Positions 1 through 9,962 of a DNA stretch of 64,000 nt are shown here, piece by piece. Both the position numbers and the translations under genes were made by a program. Every line of letters begins with the position of its first letter. Position 1 is the first letter of the stretch. Under the pieces are notes generated by a model, which was not told the origin of the DNA, made no database searches, and saw only the letters and a program-made list of their open reading frames with translations. This stretch comes from Thioalkalivibrio sp. ALJ21. GTDB lineage: Bacteria > Pseudomonadota > Gammaproteobacteria > Ectothiorhodospirales > Ectothiorhodospiraceae. Where the stretch lies: contig NZ_KB905156.1 in NCBI RefSeq assembly GCF_000378605.1, positions 291,209 through 355,208 of the forward strand, written 5' to 3'.

Positions 1-668
1 ACCGCACCGAGGAACGCGCCCAGGCCGTGGCCGAGCGCTTCGACGGCCAGGCGATCAGCCTGAACCAGTTGCCGGATCGCCTGGCCGAGGCCGACATCGT
101 GATCTCCTCCACCGCCGCCCCGCTGCCGATCCTCGGCAAGGGGGCGGTGGAACGTGCCCTGCGCAAGCGCCGGCACAAGCCGATCTTCATGGTCGACATC
201 GCCGTCCCGCGCGACATCGAGCCCGAGGTCGGCCAGCTCGAGGACGTCTACCTCTACACGGTGGACGACCTCCAGGAAGTGATCGACGAGAACATGGCCT
301 CGCGCCAGGCCGCCGCCGCGCAGGCCGAGGAGATCATTACCCAGCGCGCCAGCGAATTCATGCGCTGGTTGCGCGCCCGCGACTCCGTGGACAGCATCCG
401 CCAGCTGCGTCAGCGCGCCGAGGCCGTCAAGGCCGAATCCCTGGCCAGGGCCGAGGCGATGCTGCGCGCCGGCAAGTCGCCGGAGGAGGCCATGCAGTTG
501 CTGGCCCACAGCCTGACCAACAAGCTGATGCACGCCCCCTGCAAGTCGCTGAACACCGCCGCCCACGAGGGTGACGCGCGCCTGCTCGACGCCGCCCACC
601 GGCTGTTCCAGCTGCCCAGCCCGGAAGACGACCCCGGCCACGACCCCGAGTCCGGCACCCGTTCGTGA
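1..668 (+). CDS. hemA: Glutamyl-tRNA reductase, C-terminal part (cut by window edge)
   Basis: This is the C-terminal half of glutamyl-tRNA reductase, which reduces glutamyl-tRNA(Glu) to glutamate-1-semialdehyde, the first committed step of C5 heme synthesis. The frame is open from base 3 with no start, so the gene begins upstream of the window. The first readable residues (RTEERAQ) match the end of the NADPH-binding domain. They are followed by the conserved VISSTAAP and [15 protein letters not shown] stretches and then the helical dimerisation domain ending near [10 protein letters not shown]. About 221 residues are present of the roughly 420 usual. The stop overlaps the prfA start by 4 bases (GTGA). 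The hemA-prfA-prmC order is the one known from Escherichia coli. Confidence 0.96.
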   Translation, partial: RTEERAQAVAERFDGQAISLNQLPDRLAEADIVISSTAAPLPILGKGAVERALRKRRHKPIFMVDIAVPRDIEPEVGQLEDVYLYTVDDLQEVIDENMASRQAAAAQAEEIITQRASEFMRWLRARDSVDSIRQLRQRAEAVKAESLARAEAMLRAGKSPEEAMQLLAHSLTNKLMHAPCKSLNTAAHEGDARLLDAAHRLFQLPSPEDDPGHDPESGTRS

Positions 669-1750
669 AGGCCTCGTTCCGTACCAAGCTCGAGGGCCTG
701 GCCGAGCGTCATGCCGAGATCGCGCAGCTGCTGGCCACCCCGGACGCCGCCGAGGACGCCGACCAGCTGCGCCGCCTGTCGCAGGAATACAGCCAGCTCG
801 AGCCGGTCGCCGACGCCTGGAAGGCCTGGCACGACAACCAGGCCGCACTGGAAGAGGCCCGTGCGATGCTCGCGGAAGACGACCCCGAGCTGCGCGCAAT
901 GGCCGAGGCCGAGATCGAGACCCTGACGGAGCAGGCCGAGGCGCTGGAGGCCGAGCTCCATCGCCATCTGATCCCGAAGGACCCGCACGACAATGCCAAC
1001 GTGTTCCTCGAGATCCGTGCCGGCACCGGTGGCGACGAGGCCGCGATCTTCGCCGGCGACCTGCTGCGCATGTACACCCGCTACGCCGAACAGCAGGGCT
1101 GGAAGCTGGAGATCCTCAGCGCCAGCGAGGGCGAACACGGCGGCTACCGCGAGGTGATCGGGCGCCTGGCCGGCCAGGGCGCCTTCTCGCGGCTCAAGTT
1201 CGAATCCGGCGCCCACCGCGTACAACGCGTCCCGGAGACCGAATCGCAGGGCCGCATCCACACCTCCGCGGCCACGGTTGCCATCCTGCCGGAGCTGGAC
1301 GAGGTCGAGATGCCGGAGATCAACCCGGCCGACCTGCGCGTGGACACCTTCCGCGCCTCCGGGGCCGGCGGCCAGCACGTCAACAAGACCGACTCCGCGA
1401 TCCGCCTGACCCACCTGCCCACCGGCATCGTGGTCGAGTGCCAGGAAGAACGCTCGCAGCACAAGAACCGCGCCAAGGCCATGACCTACCTCGCCGCCCG
1501 CCTGTTCGAGGCCGAGCGCGAGGCGCAGGCCGCCGCGCAGAGCGCCGAGCGAAAGAGCCTGGTCGGCAGCGGCGACCGCTCCGAGCGCATCCGCACCTAC
1601 AACTTCCCGCAAGGCCGTGTGACCGACCACCGCATCAACCTGACCCTGTACAAGCTGGAACAGGTGATGGCCGGTGACCTCGACCCGGTAATCGAACCGC
1701 TGATCCACGAATACCAGGCCGAGCAGCTCGCCACTCTCGCGGACGCGTAA
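665..1750 (+). CDS. prfA: Peptide chain release factor 1
   Basis: RF1 recognises UAA and UAG stop codons in the ribosomal A site and triggers release of the finished protein. The 361-residue product has the normal family length. The universal GGQ hydrolysis motif is at residues 235-237, inside the conserved GAGGQHVN block. The codon-recognition tripeptide position reads PET at 190-192, where the E. coli protein, from memory, has PAT; that fits RF1 rather than RF2 (SPF). The start is GTG and shares four bases with the hemA stop; the TAA stop shares its last base with the prmC ATG. This tight spacing indicates translational coupling in one operon. PrmC, encoded next, methylates the GGQ glutamine. 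Confidence 0.97.
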   Translation: MKASFRTKLEGLAERHAEIAQLLATPDAAEDADQLRRLSQEYSQLEPVADAWKAWHDNQAALEEARAMLAEDDPELRAMAEAEIETLTEQAEALEAELHRHLIPKDPHDNANVFLEIRAGTGGDEAAIFAGDLLRMYTRYAEQQGWKLEILSASEGEHGGYREVIGRLAGQGAFSRLKFESGAHRVQRVPETESQGRIHTSAATVAILPELDEVEMPEINPADLRVDTFRASGAGGQHVNKTDSAIRLTHLPTGIVVECQEERSQHKNRAKAMTYLAARLFEAEREAQAAAQSAERKSLVGSGDRSERIRTYNFPQGRVTDHRINLTLYKLEQVMAGDLDPVIEPLIHEYQAEQLATLADA

Positions 1751-2607
1751 TGGAAACGCCCGCGACGCTGGATGCCCTGCTGCGCGAGCTGCGCGGCCGT
1801 CTGCAGGCGGCCGGATCGGACGAGCCGGGGCTCGAGGCCCGCCTGCTGCTCGGCGCGGCGACCGGCCTCGACACCAGCGCCCTGATCGCCCGCGGGCTCG
1901 ATACCCCCACCGCATCGCAGCGCGAACGCGCCGACACCCTGTGCCGGCGCCGCGAGGCGGGCGAACCGATCGCCCACATCCTCGGCCGCCGCGCCTTCTG
2001 GACCCTCGATCTCGGGATCTCCCCCGCCTGCCTGATCCCGCGCCCGGAGACCGAGTTGCTGGTGGAGCAGGCCCTCGCGGCCATCGACACCTGCGACCGC
2101 GCGCATCCCCGGGTACTGGATCTGGGCACCGGCAGCGGCGCGATCATCCTCGCGCTGAAGGCGGACCGCCCGGCCATCGAGGCCGTCGCCACCGACCGCA
2201 GCCCGGACGCCCTGCGCCAGGCCCGCGCCAACGCCGGCGCCCTGGGACTGGACGTGGCCTTCCTGCAGGGGACATGGCTCGCCCCGTTCAAGCCCGAGGA
2301 CGTCTTCGACGTGATCGTCAGCAACCCGCCCTACATCGCCCCGGACGACCCCCACCTGACCCACGGCGACCTGCGCTTCGAGCCACGGGAGGCGCTGGCT
2401 GCGCCGGAAGCCGGGCTCGGAGACCTGTACACCCTCATCGATACGGCTCCCGCCCACCTGCTCGAGAGCGCCCCGCTGCTGCTGGAACACGGGTTCGACC
2501 AGGCCCGTGACGTGCGAGCCCGCATGGCCCAGGCGGGTTATCGCGAGGTGCGGAGCCTTTGTGATTCGGCCGGGCACGAGCGCATCACGATCGGGATCCG
2601 CGCGTAA
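1750..2607 (+). CDS. prmC: Release factor glutamine N5-methyltransferase
   Basis: This is an S-adenosylmethionine-dependent methyltransferase that modifies the GGQ glutamine of release factors, here RF1 from the gene directly upstream. The 285-residue protein has an N-terminal helical substrate-binding domain (about residues 1-95), the SAM-binding loop DLGTGSG at 124-130 and the catalytic NPPY motif at 192-195. All of these are hallmarks of PrmC/HemK. The ATG overlaps the prfA stop by one base. The gene ends at a strong hairpin that is oriented as a terminator for the opposing gene, so transcription from both sides may stop there. Confidence 0.97.
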   Translation: METPATLDALLRELRGRLQAAGSDEPGLEARLLLGAATGLDTSALIARGLDTPTASQRERADTLCRRREAGEPIAHILGRRAFWTLDLGISPACLIPRPETELLVEQALAAIDTCDRAHPRVLDLGTGSGAIILALKADRPAIEAVATDRSPDALRQARANAGALGLDVAFLQGTWLAPFKPEDVFDVIVSNPPYIAPDDPHLTHGDLRFEPREALAAPEAGLGDLYTLIDTAPAHLLESAPLLLEHGFDQARDVRARMAQAGYREVRSLCDSAGHERITIGIRA

Positions 2608-2634
2608 AAAAAGCCCCGGCGCGAACGCCGGGGC
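2606..2634 (-). terminator. Rho-independent terminator with UUCG loop
   Basis: A perfect 9-bp stem (2613-2621 with 2626-2634) closes a four-base loop. On the plus strand it is preceded by seven A residues (2606-2612). Read on the minus strand this is a GC-rich hairpin with a UUCG tetraloop followed by seven U, the classic intrinsic terminator for the small His-rich gene at 2665-3024. It sits immediately after the prmC stop codon and may also slow plus-strand transcription. Confidence 0.9.
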
Positions 2635-2664
2635 CAACCGTGTGATGCGGGTGCTGGCAGGCTC

Positions 2665-3024
2665 CTAGAACGGCATATGCAGGTGCAAGTTCATCGAGCC
2701 GCTGGGCGAACGGTGTCGCGGACGGCTGTGGTAGTGGTGATGATGGTGTTGCTGGTAGCTGTGGTAGTGCCGGTGCTGATGGCCACGCCCGCGTTTATGC
2801 GAGCGCTTGGAATACTTGTAGCCACGATAGCCAGGATGGCTGCGGGCATGCGGCGGGCCGCCATAATGGCCCGGGCGGTGATGCACATGCTGCAGGGCAT
2901 CAGGGTCGAAGGCCGCGGCACCGGTGTGCACAAAGCCGGAGACCGGCTGGGCCGCATGCGCCGGGGCCGCCAGGGCAAACGCCAGCAACGCCGCCGGCGC
3001 CAGGGCGATCATCATGCGTTTCAT
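2665..3024 (-). CDS. Small exported histidine-rich protein
   Basis: Function is not known. The start is placed at the ATG at 3024 because a perfect AAGGAGGT ribosome-binding site lies 6 bases upstream (3031-3038). The 119-residue product begins with a clear signal peptide (MKRMMIALAPAALL, cleavage after AHA near residue 24). The mature part holds about 20 histidines, including a run of five, with many Arg, Tyr and Gly, and has no visible catalytic motif. Such composition suggests periplasmic binding of Ni, Zn or Cu ions, but this is inference. The gene is monocistronic, with its own UUCG-loop terminator, and is divergent from the moeB-like gene. Confidence 0.8.
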   Translation of the reverse strand: MKRMMIALAPAALLAFALAAPAHAAQPVSGFVHTGAAAFDPDALQHVHHRPGHYGGPPHARSHPGYRGYKYSKRSHKRGRGHQHRHYHSYQQHHHHHYHSRPRHRSPSGSMNLHLHMPF

Positions 3025-3187
3025 CGTGTACCTCCTTGAACTGCGCAACTGGCAGAATTGCCACGATCAAGATTACGTACGCTTCCTGAACGGTTCCTAA
3101 CCGAGGCGCCGCAGAAGCGTGACGCCGGTTACACTTTGCCGTACTACGTGACTAAGCCTTGACCCGATTCACACTGGAGAACGCCCC

Positions 3188-3943
3188 GTGGATGACCCGG
3201 AACTGCTGCGCTACAGCCGCCAGATCATGCTGCCCGGTGTCGGGGTCGAGGGGCAGCAGCGCCTGCAGGAAGCGCACGCGGTCATCATGGGCCTGGGGGG
3301 ACTAGGTTCGCCGGTGGCCGCTTACCTCGCGGCCGCCGGGGTTGGGCGACTCACGCTCGTCGATCCGGATCACGTCGAGGTCACCAACCTGCAGCGGCAG
3401 ATCCTGCACACCGATGCAGATATCGGTCGCGACAAGGTGGAGTCCGCGGCGCGGCGCCTGGCGGCGATGAACCCGAACTGCCGCGTCGAGACCCGCGCCG
3501 AACGCCTGGATGTGGATGCCATGACCACCCTGTTTGCAAAGGCCGACGTGGTCCTGGACGGCACCGACAACTTCGCCAGTCGGGGCGCGATCAACCGCGC
3601 GGCCGTCGCCAGCGGTACACCGCTGGTCTCCGGCGCGGTGATCCGCTTCGAGGGACAACTCACCACCTTCGACTACCGCGACCCCGAGGCCGCCTGCTAC
3701 CACTGCCTGTATGGCGAGGGCGGCGGGGACGAGGACACCTGTGCGGCGAACGGCGTGCTGGCCAGCCTGCCGGGGGTGATCGGCAGCCTGCAAGCCACCG
3801 AAGCGCTGAAGCTGCTAATCGGGCTCCCGACCCTGAGCGGGCGGCTGCTGATCGTGGATGCGACCCGTATGCAGTTTCGCGAGATTCGGCTGCGCCGCGA
3901 TCCGGATTGCCCGGTCTGCGCACAGCGCCCGGCCCGGGCCTGA
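3188..3943 (+). CDS. moeB: E1-like sulfur-carrier adenylyltransferase (MoeB/ThiF family)
   Basis: The 251-residue protein adenylates the C-terminal glycine of a small ubiquitin-like sulfur carrier (MoaD for molybdopterin or ThiS for thiamine). The N-terminal RYSRQIMLP is diagnostic of the family. The nucleotide-binding loop is GLGGLG (35-40), and the zinc ligands are the two CxxC pairs at 170/173 and 241/244. Cys185 sits in the position of the MoeB catalytic-loop cysteine. The start is GTG with a GGAG site upstream; the ATG four bases later is out of frame. There is no rhodanese extension. Neighbours do not decide between MoeB, ThiF and a dual-purpose protein; the short length without a rhodanese domain fits MoeB. 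Confidence 0.85.
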   Translation: MDDPELLRYSRQIMLPGVGVEGQQRLQEAHAVIMGLGGLGSPVAAYLAAAGVGRLTLVDPDHVEVTNLQRQILHTDADIGRDKVESAARRLAAMNPNCRVETRAERLDVDAMTTLFAKADVVLDGTDNFASRGAINRAAVASGTPLVSGAVIRFEGQLTTFDYRDPEAACYHCLYGEGGGDEDTCAANGVLASLPGVIGSLQATEALKLLIGLPTLSGRLLIVDATRMQFREIRLRRDPDCPVCAQRPARA

Positions 3944-3956
3944 GGAAGACGCTCAG

Positions 3957-4373
3957 TCAGTCGCTGGAGCGGGGCCTGAAGGCGACCACCTGCCCCCGGG
4001 GGACACGCTGATCCTCCTGGGCCAGGGCAGTGGTCAGGCGATCGGCCATGCAGGCCAGGGCGCGATTGGTGACCATGGTCGCCATGGAGTGATAAAGGCG
4101 CAGCTCGCAGGCCACCGGGCGATGCAGGTTATGACGGTGGGCGGCGCGGAAGGCCGTCCAGGCCACCACCGGCATGTCGTTGAGCACACGATCCACCACA
4201 ACCCAGGCATCCGGCTGCAGGATCAGGTCCAGGTGCTTAAGAATCGGCAGGGGCAGACGGATCTCGGGGCCCAGCCGCCGCAGGGCCAGGGCCGCCTGGT
4301 TGTAATAGCGGGCCTCGACCTGCCATCCGGGCCGGGTATCCAGGGTGGGAATCTCGGTATGCCGGGAATACAT
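3957..4373 (-). CDS. Conserved-looking hypothetical protein
   Basis: This 138-residue soluble protein was not assigned to a family. It has no signal peptide and no membrane segment. Its pattern of alternating hydrophobic strands (for example WVVVDRVLND followed by PVVAWTAF) and a C-terminal amphipathic helix suggests a small alpha/beta fold. Codon use matches the surrounding genes, which supports a real gene. It converges on moeB with 13 bases between the stops. Its start lies next to a truncated copy of the GGGAAACACTG repeat end and a perfect inverted repeat (4405-4426), which may carry its promoter or operator. hslO lies upstream on the same strand. Confidence 0.65.
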   Translation of the reverse strand: MYSRHTEIPTLDTRPGWQVEARYYNQAALALRRLGPEIRLPLPILKHLDLILQPDAWVVVDRVLNDMPVVAWTAFRAAHRHNLHRPVACELRLYHSMATMVTNRALACMADRLTTALAQEDQRVPRGQVVAFRPRSSD

Positions 4374-4387
4374 GACCAGCCCCCCGC

Positions 4388-4400
4388 TAGGGAAACACTG
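4388..4400. repeat. Solo terminal sequence of the GGGAAACACTG repeat family
   Basis: The sequence CTAGGGAAACACTG ends at 4400 and matches the outer end of the two full repeat copies at 38247-38529 and 42403-42683. Similarity stops after the TG. As with several other copies, the three bases just outside GGGAAA complete a TAG. It lies in the 100-base gap between the unknown gene at 3957-4373 and hslO. It could be a remnant or chance similarity, but the 12-base match repeats at other sites. Confidence 0.5.
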
Positions 4401-4404
4401 CTGC

Positions 4405-4426
4405 CTTTGCTATCTCTATAGCAAAG
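4405..4426. promoter_or_regulatory. Perfect inverted repeat, possible operator or minus-strand terminator
   Basis: A perfect 9-bp inverted repeat (CTTTGCTAT and ATAGCAAAG) surrounds a four-base loop. A second small GC hairpin lies just beside it (about 4428-4441). The pair sits downstream of hslO and upstream of the gene at 3957-4373, both on the minus strand. It could end hslO transcription, although no U-run follows, or act as an operator for the downstream gene. Confidence 0.45.
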
Positions 4427-4473
4427 ACCGCCGCTCGGCGGGAAGATTCCGCGCCCGATTGTTCCGCAAGCGG

Positions 4474-5370
4474 TTACTGACGCGTATCGGGTGTCGGCGG
4501 CTGGACCGTCTGGGTGGCACAGAGGGCCTCGGCATCCACCGGGTCGAAGTGGTACTGCGCGTTGCAGAACTCGCAGGTCACCTCGATCTTGCCCTGTTCC
4601 TCGATGATGCCGCGGATCTCGTCCTGCCCGAGGCCGCGCAGGGTCTCGGCCACCCGTTCGCGCGAGCAGGGACAATGGAACTGGACCGGGGTCCCGTCGA
4701 ACAGGCGCACGCGCTCCTCGGCGAACAGCCGGCCGAGCAGCGTGCCGGCATCCAGCTCCAGCATCTCCTCGGGGGTGGTAGTATCGGCCAGGATGTTCGC
4801 GCGGTTCCAGTCCTCGGAGTCACGCGTGACTGCATGACCACCCTCGCCCGGTACCGCCTGCAGGAGCATCCCGGCCGCGGACTGGCCGTTGGCCGCGAGC
4901 CACAACCGGGTGGGCAGCTGCTCGGAACGCTCGAAGTAGACATTCATCGCATCCGCCAGGGTCTCGCCCTCCAGCTCGACCACGCCCTGGTAGCGCTCGC
5001 CGCCATCGCCCGGGTCCAGAGTCAGCATCAACCGGGCGTTGTCGCCGGCACACTGGGTCAGCGTCGCATCCTCGGGGGGTGTCTCGCGAAAGCGCGCCAG
5101 GCCGCGCAGCCGACCCTGGCCATCGGCCTGGGCCACGATCATGTGCACGGGACCGGTGCCGGTCACCTGCAGGATCAGCGAACCGTCGAACTTGAGCGTG
5201 GCGGCGGTCAACGCCACGGCCGCGTAGGCCTGGCCCAGCAGATCGCGCACCACCGGCGGATACTCGTGGCGTTCCAGCAGGGCCTGCCAGGCGGCATCCA
5301 GGTGCACCCACTCGCCGCGCACGCCGGCCTCCTCCAGCATGAAGCGGTGCAGGGTGTCGGTTTCACGCAT
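4474..5370 (-). CDS. hslO: 33 kDa redox-regulated chaperone Hsp33
   Basis: Hsp33 is a cytoplasmic holdase chaperone switched on by oxidative unfolding. The 298-residue protein ends with the redox-switch zinc centre: CPC at 233-235 and CEFC at 266-269, the normal CxC-(27-32)-CxxC spacing. The N-terminal domain carries the conserved GTGPVHMIV and GQGRLRG segments. The gene is followed by gatB on the same strand with only 18 bases between them, so gatCAB and hslO may be read together. Its length is normal for the family. Confidence 0.95.
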   Translation of the reverse strand: MRETDTLHRFMLEEAGVRGEWVHLDAAWQALLERHEYPPVVRDLLGQAYAAVALTAATLKFDGSLILQVTGTGPVHMIVAQADGQGRLRGLARFRETPPEDATLTQCAGDNARLMLTLDPGDGGERYQGVVELEGETLADAMNVYFERSEQLPTRLWLAANGQSAAGMLLQAVPGEGGHAVTRDSEDWNRANILADTTTPEEMLELDAGTLLGRLFAEERVRLFDGTPVQFHCPCSRERVAETLRGLGQDEIRGIIEEQGKIEVTCEFCNAQYHFDPVDAEALCATQTVQPPTPDTRQ

Positions 5371-5388
5371 GGAGTGCGCAGCCCTGCA

Positions 5389-6822
5389 TCATCCGTCCAG
5401 CTTGGCCTTCAGGCGCTCGTTCACCTGGGCCGGGTTGGCCTTGCCCTGGGTGGCCTTCATCACCTGGCCGACAAAGAAGCCGAACAGCTTGTCCTTGCCA
5501 CCGCGGTACTGCTCGAGCTGCTGCGGGTTGTTGGCCATGACCTCGTCGATGATCGCATCGATCGCGCCGGTGTCGGTGATCTGCTTGAGGCCCTTGGCCT
5601 CGATCACCGCGTCGGCATCGCCCTCGCCGTTCCACATCGCCTCGAAGACCTCCTTGGCGATCTTGCCGGAGATGGTCTCGTCCTGGATGCGCGCCAGCAG
5701 CCCGGCCAGGCCCTCGGCGTTCACCGGGGCGTCGGCCAGCTCAACCTCGGAGCGATTCATCGCCGCGGAGAACTCGCCCATCACCCAGTTGGCGGCGAGC
5801 TTGGGCGCTCCACAGCCGGCGGCCACAGCCTCGTAGAAGTCGCCCATCTCGCGCGCGGCGGTCAGCACACCGGCGTCGTAGTCGGACAGGCCATACTGCT
5901 CGACAAAGCGGGCGCGCTTGGCGTCCGGCAGCTCCGGCAGCTTCTCGCGCATCTGGTTCACGAACGCGGTATCCACCACCACCGGCAGCAGGTCCGGATC
6001 GGGGAAGTAACGGTAGTCGTTGGCCTCTTCCTTGGTGCGCATGGAGCGCGTCTCGTCGCGATCCGGGTCGTACAGGCGGGTCTCCTGAACCACGCTGCCA
6101 CCACCCTCGATCACGTCGATCTGGCGCTCGATCTCGTGATTGATCGCGCGTTCGACGAAGCGGAAGGAGTTCAGATTCTTCAGCTCCGCGCGGGTGCCGA
6201 ACTCGGTCTGTCCCTTGGGCCGGATCGAGACGTTCGCATCACAGCGGAAGCTGCCTTCCTGCATGTTGCCGTCGCAGATATCCAGGTACCGCACCAGCGA
6301 ATGCAGCTTCTTCATGTAGGCGACGGCCTCTTTCGCCGAACGCAGCTCCGGCTCGGAAACGATCTCGATCAGCGGGGTACCGGCACGGTTGAGGTCGATG
6401 CCGGTCATCGACTCGAAGCCCTCGTGCAGGCTCTTGCCGGCGTCTTCCTCCAGGTGCGCGCGGGTCACCCCGATGCGCTTGATCGTGCCGTCCTCCAGCT
6501 CGATATCCAGATGCCCGCGGGCGACGATCGGCAGTTCGTACTGCGAGATCTGGTAGCCCTTGGGGAGGTCCGGGTAGAAGTAGTTCTTGCGCGCGAACAC
6601 CGAACGCGGGGTGATCTCGGCGTCGATCGCCAGCCCCAGCATCACGGCCTTCTCCACCGCGCCCTGGTTCAGCACCGGCAGCACGCCAGGCATACCCAGA
6701 TCCACCGCGCAGGCCTGGCGGTTGGGCTCGGCGCCATAGGCGGTCGGCGCCCCGGAGAAGATCTTGGAGACGGTGTTGAGCTGGGCGTGAATCTCCAGCC
6801 CGATGACGGTTTCCCATTCCAT
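5389..6822 (-). CDS. gatB: Asp-tRNA(Asn)/Glu-tRNA(Gln) amidotransferase subunit B
   Basis: GatB binds the misacylated tRNA and activates the side-chain carboxylate with ATP, and GatA delivers ammonia. The start chosen is the ATG at 6822, giving the standard [15 protein letters not shown] opening. An upstream in-frame extension would run into gatA and is not typical. The product has 477 residues. The catalytic domain carries the expected [20 protein letters not shown] and [10 protein letters not shown] motifs, and the tail is the helical YqeY-like tRNA-binding domain. The gap to gatA is 10 bases. A complete gatCAB set implies that Gln-tRNA and/or Asn-tRNA is made by transamidation. Confidence 0.96.
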   Translation of the reverse strand: MEWETVIGLEIHAQLNTVSKIFSGAPTAYGAEPNRQACAVDLGMPGVLPVLNQGAVEKAVMLGLAIDAEITPRSVFARKNYFYPDLPKGYQISQYELPIVARGHLDIELEDGTIKRIGVTRAHLEEDAGKSLHEGFESMTGIDLNRAGTPLIEIVSEPELRSAKEAVAYMKKLHSLVRYLDICDGNMQEGSFRCDANVSIRPKGQTEFGTRAELKNLNSFRFVERAINHEIERQIDVIEGGGSVVQETRLYDPDRDETRSMRTKEEANDYRYFPDPDLLPVVVDTAFVNQMREKLPELPDAKRARFVEQYGLSDYDAGVLTAAREMGDFYEAVAAGCGAPKLAANWVMGEFSAAMNRSEVELADAPVNAEGLAGLLARIQDETISGKIAKEVFEAMWNGEGDADAVIEAKGLKQITDTGAIDAIIDEVMANNPQQLEQYRGGKDKLFGFFVGQVMKATQGKANPAQVNERLKAKLDG

Positions 6823-6832
6823 GCGGCGATCC

Positions 6833-8284
6833 TCAGGCGAAGGCCGCCGGCACACGGGTGTGCCAGTCGGTTTCTTGCTGGTACTGGTGGGCGACACCGA
6901 GCAGGCGCGCCTCGTCGAAGTAGTTGCCGATCAGCTGCAGGCCCACCGGCAGGCCGTCGATCTCGCCGGCCGGCAGCGACATCGCCGGCAGGCCCGCCAG
7001 GTTCGCGGCAATGGTGTAGATGTCCGACAGGTACATGCTGACCGGATCGGCCTTAGCCCCCAGCGCGAATGGCAACTCCGGCGTAGTCGGGCCGAGCAGG
7101 ACGTCGACGTCCTCGAAGGCGTTGCGGAAGTCGTCGGCGATGATGCGGCGGACCTTCTGCGCCTTCAGGTAGTAGGCGTCGTAGTAGCCGGCGGACAGCA
7201 CGTAGGTGCCGACCATGATGCGGCGCTTCACCTCGTCGCCGAACCCCTCCCCGCGCGAACGGGTGTAGAGGTCCATCAGATCCTCGGGGTTATCGCAGCG
7301 GTGGCCGTAGCGCACGCCGTCGAAGCGGGCGAGGTTCGAGGAACACTCGGCCGGGGCGACCACGTAGTAGGCCGGCACCGACAAGTGGCTGTTGGGCAGG
7401 CTCACCTCGCGGATCTCGGCACCGCGGCCCTTGAGCACCTCGACAGCCGCGTCGATCACGCCGCGCACCTTCTCGTCCAGGCCCTCGCCGAAGAACTCCT
7501 TCGGCAGGCCGATACGCAGACCCGTGAGGTCCTGGTTCAGACCGGCGGTGAAGTCCTCGGCCGGGCGCTCGACGCTGGTGGAGTCGCGCTCGTCGAAACC
7601 GGCCATGGCGTTCAGCATCAGACCGCAGTCCTCGGCGGTCACGGCCATCGGCCCACCCTGGTCGAGACTGGAGGCAAAGGCGATCATGCCGTAGCGCGAC
7701 ACGCGCCCGTAGGTCGGCTTGAGCCCGGTAATGCCGCAGAACGCGGCCGGCTGACGGATCGAGCCGCCGGTATCGGTCCCGGTCGCCCCCGGCACCAGAC
7801 GCGCGCCCACCGCCGCGGCGGAGCCGCCGGACGAGCCGCCCGGGACACGCTCGGTATCCCAGGGGTTGCGCACCGGGCCGTAGAAACTGGTCTCGTTGGA
7901 CGAGCCCATCGCGAACTCGTCCATATTTGTCTTGCCGAGCATCACCGCCCCGGCTGCGTTCATGCGCTCGACAACGGTGGCGTTGTAGGGCGAGACAAAC
8001 GGATCGAGCATGCGCGAGCCGCAGGAGGTGCGCACGCCCTCGGTGCAGAAAATGTCTTTCTGCGCAACCGGCACGCCCAGCAGCGGCGTCTGCTCGCCAT
8101 TGGCCAGACGCGCGTCGGCCGCTTCGGCCTGCGCCAGCGCGGACTCGGCGGTCACGGTAATAAAACTGTTGAGCTGCGGATCGAGGCGCTCGATCCGGTC
8201 CAGATACAGCCGGGTCAGCTCGCGCGAGCTGATCTCGCGGGCCTGAAGCTTGCGCACCCAACCGGACAGGGTTTCCTGGGACAT
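6833..8284 (-). CDS. gatA: Asp-tRNA(Asn)/Glu-tRNA(Gln) amidotransferase subunit A
   Basis: GatA is the amidase subunit that hydrolyses glutamine to supply ammonia to GatB. The ATG at 8284 ([12 protein letters not shown]) is preferred over an in-frame TTG eight codons upstream; neither has a strong ribosome-binding site. The 483-residue product carries the amidase signature: catalytic Lys in VAQKDIF, the [10 protein letters not shown] box, and the cis-Ser plus nucleophile Ser in [15 protein letters not shown]. It lies between gatC, 69 bases upstream, and gatB. Confidence 0.96.
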   Translation of the reverse strand: MSQETLSGWVRKLQAREISSRELTRLYLDRIERLDPQLNSFITVTAESALAQAEAADARLANGEQTPLLGVPVAQKDIFCTEGVRTSCGSRMLDPFVSPYNATVVERMNAAGAVMLGKTNMDEFAMGSSNETSFYGPVRNPWDTERVPGGSSGGSAAAVGARLVPGATGTDTGGSIRQPAAFCGITGLKPTYGRVSRYGMIAFASSLDQGGPMAVTAEDCGLMLNAMAGFDERDSTSVERPAEDFTAGLNQDLTGLRIGLPKEFFGEGLDEKVRGVIDAAVEVLKGRGAEIREVSLPNSHLSVPAYYVVAPAECSSNLARFDGVRYGHRCDNPEDLMDLYTRSRGEGFGDEVKRRIMVGTYVLSAGYYDAYYLKAQKVRRIIADDFRNAFEDVDVLLGPTTPELPFALGAKADPVSMYLSDIYTIAANLAGLPAMSLPAGEIDGLPVGLQLIGNYFDEARLLGVAHQYQQETDWHTRVPAAFA

Positions 8285-8353
8285 GGTTTCGAGAACTCTT
8301 GTCGACAAAAAGCGTGATGAATTCGGCGGAATCGTACCGGTGACGCCGGCGGG

Positions 8354-8641
8354 TTACTCGATGACGCGCGGCACCAGGTAGAGCCCACCCTCGACGGCCG
8401 GCGCAATCGCCTGAAATCCCTCGCGATTATCGGTCTCGGTGACGGCGTCCGGGCGCAGGCGCTGTTCGGCGTCCAGCGGGTGGGCCATGGGTTCCACACC
8501 GTCGATGGGGGCGCCGTCGAGCTGCTCGACGAAGGCAAAAATATCGCTCAGACCGCCGGCAAACTCGCGGGCCTGCTCGTCGCTCATGGCCAGACGAGCG
8601 AGATGCGCGATGCGCTGAACTTCGGAGGCTTCTACAGACAT
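8354..8641 (-). CDS. gatC: Asp-tRNA(Asn)/Glu-tRNA(Gln) amidotransferase subunit C
   Basis: GatC is the small belt-like subunit that holds GatA and GatB together. The ATG at 8641 gives a 95-residue protein; a TTG three codons upstream is a less likely start. Conserved features are the HLARLAMSDEQ opening helix, the MAHPLD segment and the final PRVIE tail that packs between the partners. It is first in the gatCAB(-hslO) run and divergent from mreB; the 143 bases between them must hold both promoters. Confidence 0.94.
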   Translation of the reverse strand: MSVEASEVQRIAHLARLAMSDEQAREFAGGLSDIFAFVEQLDGAPIDGVEPMAHPLDAEQRLRPDAVTETDNREGFQAIAPAVEGGLYLVPRVIE

Positions 8642-8739
8642 GATCGGCAAGGACCCCTGTATCAGTCGATGGTGATGCGGGATGCGGCCGGCAAAGTTAC
8701 CACAAAGCCGTTATTGCCCAAACCCCGGGCAGTTGCTAG

Positions 8740-9831
<1,092 letters not shown>

Positions 9832-9947
9832 ACTCCGGGCTGGATCGGGGGATGGGGCGTCGCCCCGCATCCTGGGAATTTGGCGGGGCTCTTCCCATCG
9901 CACCTGCCAACCGTGGCGCGCCCCTGACCCAATCACGACCCGCAACC

Positions 9948-9962
9948 GGAGGTTAAGCCATC
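9948..9962 (+). promoter_or_regulatory. Ribosome-binding site and non-standard ATC start of mreC
   Basis: GGAGG at 9948-9952 stands seven bases before ATC at 9960-9962. The reading frame is closed by TAA at 9954-9956, two codons before ATC, and contains no ATG, GTG or TTG until 10014. The residues encoded between 9960 and 10014 align with the N-terminus of known MreC proteins, so translation very probably starts at this ATC. Confidence 0.75.

Noticed and set aside
4345-7041. Long plus-strand open frame (898 codons) opposite hslO and gatB
   Set aside because: It is the mirror of strongly conserved minus-strand genes; long antisense frames are expected in high-GC DNA, and its translation has no recognisable domain.
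9845-9880. Hairpin between mreB and mreC as a full terminator
   Set aside because: There is a GC-rich stem but no T-run, and mreC and mreD need transcription from upstream; at most it attenuates.
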